NCBI GenBank assembly: GCA_041742255.1
Contig: JBGSIZ010000354.1
Coordinates: forward strand, 1-16,317
DNA length: 16,317 nt
Reading direction: 5' to 3'
DNA from: JBGSIZ01 sp041742255
GTDB lineage: Bacteria > Pseudomonadota > Alphaproteobacteria > Rhodobacterales > Rhodobacteraceae
Part shown: one piece after another, positions 1 through 6,559 of the stretch
Layout: each line of letters opens with the position of its first letter
How positions within the stretch are numbered: the stretch's first letter is position 1
Translations under genes and position numbers: made by a program
Notes under the pieces: generated by a model
What the model was told of the DNA's origin: nothing
What the model saw: only the letters and a program-made list of their open reading frames with translations
The model's database searches: none

Positions 1-73
1 GCGTTTGCGCCGCAACCCACCCCCCGAATGCCACGGCAAATATCCCCCCCAGGATGAACTTTGCCAGAACCAT
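1..73 (-). CDS. N-terminus of an unidentified protein, cut by window edge
   Basis: Reading leftward from an ATG at 73-71 gives 24 open codons, M-V-L-A-K-F-I-L-G-G-I-F-A-V-A-F-G-G-W-V-A-A-Q-T, which run off the window. One lysine followed by a hydrophobic stretch is typical of a signal peptide or first membrane segment. No strong Shine-Dalgarno sequence lies directly upstream, and the frame stays open for some codons further up, so the start is uncertain. The gene would be divergent from gatB. It is too short to identify. Confidence 0.4.
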   Translation of the reverse strand, partial: MVLAKFILGGIFAVAFGGWVAAQT

Positions 74-298
74 GGGCCGCAGAATGCCGCGTGAAACAGG
101 CCCCCGGCAACAGAAAAATTGATCTATATCTGGTGGTTGCATCCAGCTTCTTATCTATGGGAAGTTTAGAGTTGGGGGCCGGGCCGCGCATCGGCGATGG
201 TTTGCCCATGTGACCGCGACCAAAGCCACCACGCGCGGACCCTTGCAGCCATGGCGGACTGGCCCTAGACAGGCGGCGATATTCCGAAAGGACGCGCC
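74..298. other. Intergenic region upstream of gatB, AT-rich in its first half
   Basis: This 225-base stretch lies between the divergent partial gene and gatB. About 110-175 is clearly more AT-rich than the surroundings, which suits a promoter region. It holds a short imperfect palindrome of the form CTGG-N9-CCAG around 130-146. The gatB promoter candidate is at its right end. I see no convincing small gene or RNA here. Confidence 0.4.
243..271 (+). promoter_or_regulatory. Candidate sigma-70 promoter of gatB
   Basis: TTGCAG (243-248) and TAGACA (266-271) are separated by 17 bases. They sit 27 bases upstream of the gatB start, and a good ribosome-binding site, GAAAGGA (286-292), follows. This matches alphaproteobacterial housekeeping promoters, where the -35 TTG is the best conserved part. 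It is called from sequence alone. Confidence 0.45.
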
Positions 299-1813
299 AT
301 GCTGGACCTGACCTATACCACCCCAAAGCCCAAAGTGATCGCAGGTGCCACCGGCGATTGGGAACTGGTGATCGGGCTAGAAGTCCACGCGCAGGTCGCC
401 ACCGCCGCCAAGCTGTTTTCGGGCGCGTCTACCCTTTTTGGCTCGGAACCCAATTCCAACGTGGCCTTTGTAGACGCCGGCATGCCCGGCATGTTGCCTG
501 TCATCAACGAAGGTTGCGTGGCCCAAGCGGTGCGGACAGGTCTGGGCCTGAAGGCGCAGATTAACCTGTGGTCAGCGTTTGACCGCAAGAATTATTTCTA
601 CCCCGACCTGCCCCAAGGATACCAGATTTCCCAGCTTTATCATCCGATTGTGGGTGAAGGTGAAGTTTTGGTTGAAATGGGGAACGGCGCCGCCCGCCGG
701 GTCCGGATCGAGCGTATCCATCTGGAACAGGACGCCGGAAAGTCGATCCATGACATGGACCCCACGATGAGTTTCGTGGACCTGAACCGGACCGGTGTGG
801 CGTTGATGGAAATCGTCAGCCGCCCCGATATCCGTGGCCCCGAAGAAGCCGCCGCCTATGTGGTCAAGCTGCGCCAGATCCTGCGGTATTTGGGCACCTG
901 CGATGGCAATATGCAAAACGGCAACCTGCGGGCCGATGTGAACGTGTCCGTCTGCCGCCCCGGTCAATACGAGAAGTATCAGGAAACACAGGATTTTTCC
1001 CACCTTGGTACAAGGTGCGAAATCAAGAACATGAACTCTATGAGGTTCATTCAGGCCGCGATTGAGTATGAGGCCCGCCGCCAGATTGCGTTGATCGAGG
1101 ATGGGAAGGCCGTGGTGCAGGAAACTCGCCTGTATGACCCCGACAAAAACGAAACCCGGTCGATGCGGTCCAAGGAAGAAGCCCACGATTACAGATACTT
1201 CCCAGATCCTGACCTGCTGCCGCTGGAGATTGAGCAGGCGTGGGTTGATGACATTGCCGCCAACCTGCCCGAGCTGCCCGATGCCAAGAAGGCCCGGTTC
1301 ATGGCCGATTTTGGTCTGACCGAGTATGACGCCAGTGTTTTGACCGCCGAGGCCGAAAATGCTGTTTATTTTGAACAGGTTGCCCAAGGCCGAGATGGCA
1401 AGTTGGCCGCCAATTGGGTGATCAACGAATTGTTTGGCCGCCTGAAAAAGGATGGCCGCGACATTGCTGAGTGCCCTGTCACCCCGGATCAGTTGGGCGG
1501 CATCATCGCCTTGATCCAAAGCGGCGACATCAACGGAAAAATCGCCAAGGATCTGTTCGAGATCGTCTATACCGAAGGCGGTGAACCCTCTGATATCGTT
1601 GAGAAACGTGGGATGCGGCAGGTCACGGATACAGGCGAGATCGAGGCCGCCGTGGACGCCGTGATCGCCGCCAATCCCGATCAGGTCACCAAGGCCCAAC
1701 AGAACCCAAAGCTGGCCGGGTGGTTCGTGGGACAGGTGATGAAATCCACCGGGGGCAAGGCGAATCCGGCGGCGGTGAATGCCCTCGTCATGGCCCGGTT
1801 GGGGCTGGAATAG
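299..1813 (+). CDS. gatB: Aspartyl/glutamyl-tRNA(Asn/Gln) amidotransferase subunit B
   Basis: GatB is the kinase/transamidation subunit of the GatCAB complex. In the cytoplasm it converts Glu-tRNA(Gln) (and in some species Asp-tRNA(Asn)) to the correctly amidated form, using ammonia passed from GatA. The 504-residue length is normal for the family. The N-terminal catalytic domain shows GLEVHAQ (26-32), an FDRKNYFYPDLP block near 94-105, HLEQDAGKS near 141 and the signature DLNRTGVALMEIVSRPD (161-177). A C-terminal YqeY-like tRNA-binding domain follows, with WVINELFGRLKK and a closing NPKLAGWFVGQVMK block. The ATG at 299 is chosen because GAAAGGA lies six bases upstream and the family N-terminus fits. 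gatA and gatC are not in the window. Identification is very secure. Confidence 0.98.
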   Translation: MLDLTYTTPKPKVIAGATGDWELVIGLEVHAQVATAAKLFSGASTLFGSEPNSNVAFVDAGMPGMLPVINEGCVAQAVRTGLGLKAQINLWSAFDRKNYFYPDLPQGYQISQLYHPIVGEGEVLVEMGNGAARRVRIERIHLEQDAGKSIHDMDPTMSFVDLNRTGVALMEIVSRPDIRGPEEAAAYVVKLRQILRYLGTCDGNMQNGNLRADVNVSVCRPGQYEKYQETQDFSHLGTRCEIKNMNSMRFIQAAIEYEARRQIALIEDGKAVVQETRLYDPDKNETRSMRSKEEAHDYRYFPDPDLLPLEIEQAWVDDIAANLPELPDAKKARFMADFGLTEYDASVLTAEAENAVYFEQVAQGRDGKLAANWVINELFGRLKKDGRDIAECPVTPDQLGGIIALIQSGDINGKIAKDLFEIVYTEGGEPSDIVEKRGMRQVTDTGEIEAAVDAVIAANPDQVTKAQQNPKLAGWFVGQVMKSTGGKANPAAVNALVMARLGLE

Positions 1814-1952
1814 CGCCGTGGATATCGCGTCGGTTTTGCGACGGTATTGCGTCGGTGTCGTTTTTGCGGTTGTCGGCGGCGAACCCGCACGCGGCGCGAC
1901 CGTTTGGCGCGGGCCACTGGTGCCGCGCCATCGCCGTGACTACGTTTCCGCA

Positions 1953-2411
1953 ATGATGAATTTCCACACACCGTCGATGATCTGCTGCGCCACCGCTGCC
2001 GCCTTTTTGGGTGCGTCGCCTGTTCTGGCCGAGGACCTGCCCACGGGAGACCCTGACGCGGGCGCGTGGTCGTTTGAGCGGCAATGCGTCACCTGCCATG
2101 TGATCGCGGACGACACCGGGGCGGTCCATGCGGGACGCACCGCCCGCACCGGTCCCAACCTGTGGGGCGTGACGGGAACGGCTGTCGCATCGGTCGAGGG
2201 ATACACCTATTCAATGTCCCTCACCGCAGCGCAAGAGGCTGGTGCCATTTGGGACGAAGCCGCGATTGTGCCCTATTTGCGTGACCCAACCGCTTGGTTG
2301 CGGACCGTGACGGGGGATCGCCGCGCCCGGTCCAAGATGTCGTATCGCGTGCGCAGCGCGCAGGATGCCGCGGACATATATGCCTATCTGGACAGCCTGA
2401 CCGCCAATTGA
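1953..2411 (+). CDS. Secreted class I c-type cytochrome
   Basis: This is a 152-residue exported monohaem cytochrome c, presumably a periplasmic electron carrier. A hydrophobic N-terminus ending ASPVLA, with cleavage likely before EDLP, acts as signal peptide. The haem site is C45-V-T-C48-H49. A GPNLWG block (67-72), a DP motif (111-112), Met129 in RSKMSY as probable sixth iron ligand and a C-terminal DIYAYLDSL helix all match the mitochondrial-type cytochrome c fold. The frame is open back into gatB, so the start is not fixed. Two adjacent ATGs (1953, 1956) lack a clear Shine-Dalgarno sequence. A GTG at 1920 would add a basic stretch (RHRRDY) suitable for a signal-peptide n-region. The partner oxidase or reductase is not in the window, so its exact pathway is unknown. 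Confidence 0.88.
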   Translation: MMNFHTPSMICCATAAAFLGASPVLAEDLPTGDPDAGAWSFERQCVTCHVIADDTGAVHAGRTARTGPNLWGVTGTAVASVEGYTYSMSLTAAQEAGAIWDEAAIVPYLRDPTAWLRTVTGDRRARSKMSYRVRSAQDAADIYAYLDSLTAN

Positions 2412-2481
2412 GCCTGTCAATATCTAGGGGTGTATGGAACCCATTTGCCCAAGTGTTGATTTAAGGTCGCGATGCAACCTC

Positions 2482-2510
2482 TTGGAAATCTGGTGTTTCT
2501 TGTCTAAAGT
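2482..2510 (+). promoter_or_regulatory. Candidate sigma-70 promoter of the DUF4177 gene
   Basis: TTGGAA (2482-2487) and TAAAGT (2505-2510) are separated by 17 bases. A start of transcription near 2517 would leave a leader of about 22 bases carrying GGGAG (2525-2529) before the ATG at 2539. The promoter therefore supports that start over an in-frame ATG at 2434, which would lie upstream of it. Confidence 0.45.
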
Positions 2511-2538
2511 GATCACCAGCGGCTGGGAGCGTTTCACG

Positions 2539-2925
2539 ATGGCAGAGTATGAATACAAGGTTGTTCCGGCCCCGCGCCGGGGTGACAAGGTTCGCGGTGT
2601 CAAAACCACCGAGGCCCGGTTTGCTGCCACGTTGGAGGCGATCATGAACCCGCTGGGTGCGGACGGGTGGGAATATATCCGCGCGGATACCCTGCCGTGT
2701 GAAGAACGGGTTGGCCTGACAGGTAAAACCACAACGTTCCAGAATATGCTGGTGTTTCGCCGCGCCAAGGCCGTGGCAGAGCCGGCCCCCGCGCCGATGA
2801 TGATTGCGCCCCCTGTCCCGGACCCGATCCCACCACAGGCCGCAGCGTCCGTTGCGCCGATGGACGACCCTACCCTGTCCGCCCCCCCGCCTTCCATCGC
2901 CGAACCCAAGGTCGCCGCCGAATAA
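2539..2925 (+). CDS. DUF4177-like small protein with Pro/Ala-rich tail
   Basis: This 128-residue soluble protein has no signal peptide. Residues 1-75 resemble the DUF4177 family: an opening MAEYEYKVVPAP strand, then ALxxGW-type text seen as MNPLGADGWEYIRADTLPCEERVG, then TTTFQNMLVFRRA. From about residue 80 to the end it is a low-complexity Pro/Ala/Val tail with no repeats of note, probably disordered. The function of the family is unknown and I do not assign one. The ATG at 2539 is preferred because a promoter and GGGAG lie just upstream. The gene converges on bolA with only six bases between the two stop codons. Confidence 0.7.
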   Translation: MAEYEYKVVPAPRRGDKVRGVKTTEARFAATLEAIMNPLGADGWEYIRADTLPCEERVGLTGKTTTFQNMLVFRRAKAVAEPAPAPMMIAPPVPDPIPPQAAASVAPMDDPTLSAPPPSIAEPKVAAE

Positions 2926-2931
2926 CTGCCC

Positions 2932-3186
2932 CTAGCGGATGTCGATGGCCAGCGCGTGGATCCGTTCGATGATGTCCGCCCCAACCGCGTCATGCACCGC
3001 CCGGTGCCGCGCGATCCGCGTCATGCCGTCGAAACGGCGCGTGGAAATGATCACCCGCCAATGGCTTTCGCCGCCATCCTGATAGCCTGCGTGGCCCCGG
3101 TGCCCTTCGCTTTCGTCGATCACTTCGAGCCAATCGGGCTCGAGTGCGGTTTGCAATCTGGCTTCTATCTCATTTGCAAGTGCCAT
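2932..3186 (-). CDS. bolA: BolA family protein
   Basis: This 84-residue BolA-type protein is small, alpha/beta and cytoplasmic. Family members bind monothiol glutaredoxins through a shared [2Fe-2S] cluster and act in iron homeostasis or Fe-S delivery; some also act as transcription regulators. The C-terminal signature is clear: F-D-G-M-T-R-I-A-R-H-R-A-V-H, then IIERIHALAI, including the conserved His of the HAL motif that serves as cluster ligand. The start at 3186 gives the usual family length and follows AGGAAAAATA. The frame stays open further upstream, but that extension is not BolA-like. It is divergent from the J-domain gene, with a 73-base shared promoter region. The neighbourhood BolA, J-domain protein, CobS, CobT is one I remember from other alphaproteobacteria. 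Confidence 0.93.
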   Translation of the reverse strand: MALANEIEARLQTALEPDWLEVIDESEGHRGHAGYQDGGESHWRVIISTRRFDGMTRIARHRAVHDAVGADIIERIHALAIDIR

Positions 3187-3259
3187 TATTTTTCCTGACC
3201 CCCTTCTATCTGTCGCTCCACGGCTTAAACTCACATGTCCGAGTCGGAAAGGGAACGCG

Positions 3260-3892
3260 ATGGCAAAATCAGACCCATTTGGCTTCGACATGTCAGTGTC
3301 GGCGTCCAAAAAGAAGAACCCGCGTGGCCGCCGTGGCATGTCTGGTGCGTTTGAAACCTCGACCCGGGTGTGTGACCATCCGGGATGCGAAGATTCGGGC
3401 AAATACCGCGCCCCCAAATCCCCCGACATTCTGGATGATTATTTCTGGTTCTGCCGCGATCACGTCCGCGAATATAACCTGAAGTGGAATTTCTTTGACG
3501 GGGCGACCGAACAGGAATTCATGGAACAGGTGGACAAGGACCGCGTGTGGGAACGCCCCACCAAGCCGTTTGGCAAGAAATCCGAGGAACAGCGCGCCTG
3601 GGCCCGGTTGGGCGTGGACGACCCCCATCAGGTATTGGGCGACAATGCCACCCGCAACCCCGGCAAGGCCATGTCCGGCAGCCGCCGTCTGCCCCCCACC
3701 GAACGCCGCGCGATGGAAATTCTTGAGGCGCAGGACACCATGTCCAAGCAGGAAATCCGCAAGGCCTACAAAGCGTTGATCAAGGTGCTGCACCCTGACA
3801 TGAACGGCGGCGACCGCAGCCAGGAGGATCAGTTGGCCGAAGTCGTGTGGGCCTGGGACCAGATCAAGGTGAGCCGGAATTTCCGCGACTGA
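3260..3892 (+). CDS. J-domain (DnaJ-like) co-chaperone with C-terminal J domain
   Basis: This 210-residue cytoplasmic protein carries its J domain at the C-terminus (about 145-208). The HPD motif that triggers Hsp70/DnaK ATP hydrolysis is at 178-180, after the basic helix QEIRKAYKALIKVL. There is no Gly/Phe-rich region and no CxxCxGxG zinc centre, so it is a type III J protein, not DnaJ itself. The N-terminal half contains C38, C43, C65 and H68 (CDHPGC and CRDH), which could hold a metal. The ATG at 3260 follows GGAAAGGGA. It ends three bases from the stop of the convergent membrane-protein gene. Its client is not evident from the sequence. Confidence 0.9.
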   Translation: MAKSDPFGFDMSVSASKKKNPRGRRGMSGAFETSTRVCDHPGCEDSGKYRAPKSPDILDDYFWFCRDHVREYNLKWNFFDGATEQEFMEQVDKDRVWERPTKPFGKKSEEQRAWARLGVDDPHQVLGDNATRNPGKAMSGSRRLPPTERRAMEILEAQDTMSKQEIRKAYKALIKVLHPDMNGGDRSQEDQLAEVVWAWDQIKVSRNFRD

Positions 3893-3895
3893 CGG

Positions 3896-4408
3896 TTACG
3901 CCGTTCGCCCGACCCGTACCGAGCGGTCCAGTTTTTCCCGGTGGAACAGCGCCGACCGTTCCACCCGCCACGCCGCAATCAGCACATGCGCCGCCATCAG
4001 GTTGGCAAACCACAGGACCGCCAGGATCGGCGCCCCCGCCAGCGTGACCCCCAGCGTGAACGGCCCGAACATGGTCCCATAAAGTGGCAGCGCCAGAGTG
4101 CCCGAAATCAGCGCCCCCACGAACGACACCCAGACCAGCGCCGGAAGTGCCCGCAGGTGCCCCACGAGGCCCTCCTGACCCATCTTGTCCCCCGCCAGAT
4201 AGAGCGCCCCCACCCCACCAATGCCGCCCGTCAGCACCACCCAGCGTTCATAGAGCGACATGGACCGTTCAAGGATCGACCCGCCCGACATTTGCGTGAC
4301 CGTGACAAACGCCATCCCCGCCCCAAAGAGCGCAACAATGAGATAGGCGAGGGCAAGGCACCCTTCGCCATCGGTCAACACCCGCCGTTTGCCATTTTGG
4401 CCGCGCAT
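3896..4408 (-). CDS. Orphan four-helix inner-membrane protein
   Basis: I do not recognise this 170-residue protein. Hydrophobic segments lie at about 16-38, 55-73, 88-108 and 112-147; the last is long enough for two passes, so the total is four or five. The N-terminus (MRGQNGKRR) and C-terminus (HREKLDRSVRVGR) are strongly basic, so both are likely cytoplasmic if the pass number is even. No catalytic motif is visible. The ATG at 4408-4406 is chosen because the membrane domain begins soon after it and AAGGATA lies upstream. It is co-directional with the HTTM gene, 106 bases upstream. A 17-base palindrome in that gap could end the HTTM transcript or regulate this gene. Confidence 0.7.
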   Translation of the reverse strand: MRGQNGKRRVLTDGEGCLALAYLIVALFGAGMAFVTVTQMSGGSILERSMSLYERWVVLTGGIGGVGALYLAGDKMGQEGLVGHLRALPALVWVSFVGALISGTLALPLYGTMFGPFTLGVTLAGAPILAVLWFANLMAAHVLIAAWRVERSALFHREKLDRSVRVGRTA

Positions 4409-4490
4409 TAAGGTATCCTTGTCCTTGTTTGCCAGTGCTGGAGGATTGTGGCGTGATCGTGGCTGACCTTGCCCGGCCCGGAATGACACT

Positions 4491-4507
4491 GTTGCCAGAC
4501 TGGCAAC
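4491..4507. repeat. Perfect 17-base palindrome downstream of the HTTM gene
   Basis: GTTGCCAG, one central A, then CTGGCAAC form a perfect inverted repeat eight bases beyond the HTTM stop codon and about 82 bases upstream of the orphan membrane-protein start. No T-tract follows on the leftward strand, so it is a weak intrinsic terminator at best. A related half-perfect element, TTGCCAGTGCTGG, lies at 4429-4441. Two related sites in one promoter gap also fit an operator. Confidence 0.5.
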
Positions 4508-4514
4508 GCCCGCC

Positions 4515-5987
4515 CTAGGGCCGTTGCAAAGGGAAGGGAGGCACCCACGCTGCCACGATGTTTTCCGCCGCCCGCGTTTGCAACGGCAGAACCCAGTCAT
4601 CCGGCCCGAACAGGTTGTAGGTGACCGCCGTCAGGTCCGTGCCGGGGTCCACATAGGCCTGCATGGGCCGACTGTTCAGCGATTTGCGGATGTCCGCGTA
4701 GACCGCCACGTCCGCATACCCGTTGGCCGCCCAGATTTGTTCCAGTTTCCCTGCGAAATCGTGGATCAGGTCCGGCCGCGTCATCACCACATGCGCCTGC
4801 CGCCCGTTCAGAAAGTCCGAGGTGTCCAGCAACCATGTTTGCGTGCCGTCCGCGCTGACCACGGTGAATCGCCCGTCTACGTCCCGGTCGTAGATCCGCA
4901 TCCGCCATGAAAACCGGTGCCCATCCCCTGTCCAGCCCACAAGATTGGGAAATGCTGCCTGCCGCAGGGGCAGCCCGATTTGCACCGCGAACCAGACCCC
5001 AAGCACGATGAGGAGTGCAGGCGACAGCCGCCCCCCCACCCGGCCTGTGTCCCGAGGCGGGGCCGGGTCCGCCCGCAGATGCATCGCCCCCGCCACCCGT
5101 CGCACCACCCGTGCCGGCCAGTCCGGCGCAAAGAAGATTGTCGAAATCGCAATCGTGATCCATGGGAAAATCCCGATGTTGAACAGGGTCGCGTTCGAGA
5201 TGTGGAACCCTGCGTAGACCACGAACACCAAAAGCCGCGTCCGGTGCCACAGCAGCAATGGCGCGCCAAGGATGTGCAGCCCGACCGTGCCCCATGCCGC
5301 CGCGACAAAGGCCCAGTCGTATTGGAACAGCCCCCCGAACCAGATGTCATCCTGTCGCCCGGACAACCATGTCCGCAAGGGTTCCCCCCGCAGCCAGTCG
5401 TCCGTGATCTTGACGACCCCGGCGTAGATCAGGATGATTTCCGTCTGAAGTTTGATCGCCAGAACCGGCCACGCCGCGATCCGGTCCCGCCCAACCCCCG
5501 GCCACAGCCACGCTTCCACCGACAGCGCCCGGTTACAGGGTGCCAGCGCCAGCAACGCCGCATAGAGCAGCACCATATAGTTGTGGTTGAGGTATTGGGT
5601 CCGGTCCAACAAGAAGAAGTAGCCAAAAAGGGTCAGAAACCCGATGAGCGCCGCCCGCGTGAACAGTCCGATCATGATCAGGAACGCCGTGACCCCGACC
5701 ATCCCCCAAGCCCAGTAGATATAGGGGGCTGGCAAGGGTTGCAGCCAGTCCAGACCAAAGTAGGGAAACGTCATCTCTACATCGACGTAATACCGCCGGA
5801 TCCGGTCCGCGTTGATGTAGCGAAAACAATCCCACAGCAGGATCGCCCCGAACAGTATCCGGATGACCGCGAGGGACAGCGGGCTGATGGGCCGCGCCAT
5901 GGCCCCAAGGATCGCCTGTGTCCAGGATGCTGGGGCCGAGGAGGAGGGTCGCGGCGCGCGCGCGGAAAAGGTGGCGACGTTTGACAT
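4515..5987 (-). CDS. HTTM-domain membrane protein, vitamin K-dependent gamma-carboxylase-like
   Basis: This 490-residue polytopic membrane protein belongs to the HTTM (horizontally transferred transmembrane) family, the bacterial relatives of animal gamma-glutamyl carboxylase. About seven or eight hydrophobic segments lie in residues 38-290 and another at 322-340. Family blocks are clear: YLNHNYM (132-138), ALSVEAW (154-160), AGVVKITDDWLRGEPL (189-204), FHISNATLFNIGIFPW (261-276), FFAPDWP (285-291) and GHRFSWRM (356-363). Lys193 aligns by eye with the lysine I recall as the catalytic base of human GGCX (about residue 218). The C-terminal third is a soluble domain. The ATG at 5987 follows AAAGGACAGC. 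It is divergent from the DCC/DUF393 gene. Carboxylase activity is not shown by sequence; bacterial substrates are largely unknown. Confidence 0.9.
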   Translation of the reverse strand: MSNVATFSARAPRPSSSAPASWTQAILGAMARPISPLSLAVIRILFGAILLWDCFRYINADRIRRYYVDVEMTFPYFGLDWLQPLPAPYIYWAWGMVGVTAFLIMIGLFTRAALIGFLTLFGYFFLLDRTQYLNHNYMVLLYAALLALAPCNRALSVEAWLWPGVGRDRIAAWPVLAIKLQTEIILIYAGVVKITDDWLRGEPLRTWLSGRQDDIWFGGLFQYDWAFVAAAWGTVGLHILGAPLLLWHRTRLLVFVVYAGFHISNATLFNIGIFPWITIAISTIFFAPDWPARVVRRVAGAMHLRADPAPPRDTGRVGGRLSPALLIVLGVWFAVQIGLPLRQAAFPNLVGWTGDGHRFSWRMRIYDRDVDGRFTVVSADGTQTWLLDTSDFLNGRQAHVVMTRPDLIHDFAGKLEQIWAANGYADVAVYADIRKSLNSRPMQAYVDPGTDLTAVTYNLFGPDDWVLPLQTRAAENIVAAWVPPFPLQRP

Positions 5988-6129
5988 GGCAATGCTGTCC
6001 TTTTGGTCGGATGGTCATCAGACCACCCTGCCAAAGTCCGGGATCGCGGGCCATAAACCAGCGGTGTATGGACGCGCCTGTAAACCCTGCGCCTATACAT
6101 TTGCCCGGCACGGCGGATAGATTGAGCGC
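5988..6129. promoter_or_regulatory. Shared divergent promoter region, HTTM and DCC genes
   Basis: These 142 bases separate the starts of two divergent genes. A -10-like TATACA lies at 6094-6099 on the rightward side, without a good -35. A GGTC-ATCA-GACC palindrome lies within about 6010-6030, close to the HTTM side. I see no small gene here. Shared control of both genes is an inference from geometry. Confidence 0.35.
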
Positions 6130-6552
6130 ATGGAACAGTTGCCCACAAGCCCGCCCGCCCAAACCGGCATGACAATCCTTTATGATGGCGATTGTCCGTT
6201 TTGTTCGGCGTTTGTGCGTCTGACCCGGTTGCGCGCCGAGGTGGGTCCGGTCCGGTTGGTGAACGCCCGCGACGACGCCGACGCCACGGCGCGCGCCACC
6301 GCGATGGGCTATGACCTTGATCAAGGGATGTTGGTGGAATTCAACGGACAGCACCATTACGGCGATGCCGCCGTAGTTCTGTTGGCCGCGATGTCGGGCG
6401 AGCGCGGATGGTTCAACCGGGTGATCCGGGCGTTGTTCCGGTCGCCCCGCCGCGCCGCGTGGATGTATCCGTGGATGGTCTGGGGGCGCGGGATCACGTT
6501 GCGCCTGTTGGGCCGCCGCCCCATCGGGGCCGGGCGACAGCCCGAGGTATAG
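6130..6552 (+). CDS. DCC/DUF393 family thiol-disulfide oxidoreductase-like protein
   Basis: This 140-residue protein has the DUF393 (DCC) signature at its N-terminus: ILYDGDCPFC, with C22 and C25 forming a thioredoxin-like CxxC. Further family text includes VRLVNARDD and DQGMLVEFNGQHHYGDAAV, and a basic, amphipathic C-terminal part contains AAWMYPWMVWGRGITLRLLG. There is no signal peptide, so it is probably cytoplasmic or membrane-associated. The start could be 6130 or an ATG at 6169 (MTILYDGDC); neither has a strong Shine-Dalgarno sequence. It is divergent from the HTTM gene, and DUF393 and HTTM genes are, as I recall, often neighbours or fused, so a joint redox role is likely. It converges on msrB with a seven-base gap. 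Confidence 0.88.
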   Translation: MEQLPTSPPAQTGMTILYDGDCPFCSAFVRLTRLRAEVGPVRLVNARDDADATARATAMGYDLDQGMLVEFNGQHHYGDAAVVLLAAMSGERGWFNRVIRALFRSPRRAAWMYPWMVWGRGITLRLLGRRPIGAGRQPEV

Positions 6553-6559
6553 AACGCTA

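Noticed and set aside
572..1699. 375-codon leftward frame inside gatB
   Set aside because: Shadow of a highly conserved gene; no start signal or domain.
2434..2538. N-terminal extension of the DUF4177 protein from an upstream ATG
   Set aside because: A good promoter (2482-2510) lies inside it, a Shine-Dalgarno sequence precedes the ATG at 2539, and the family begins there.
3187..3429. N-terminal extension of BolA
   Set aside because: It would run into the J-domain gene on the other strand and is not BolA-like; the start at 3186 has a ribosome-binding site and gives the normal length.
4491..4507. Palindrome as a standard intrinsic terminator
   Set aside because: No T-run follows on the HTTM coding strand; kept only as a repeat or operator candidate.
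4917..5984. 355-codon open frame opposite the HTTM gene
   Set aside because: It is Pro/Arg/Gln-rich with no recognisable domain and is the mirror of a clear membrane-protein gene; long antisense frames are expected at this GC content.
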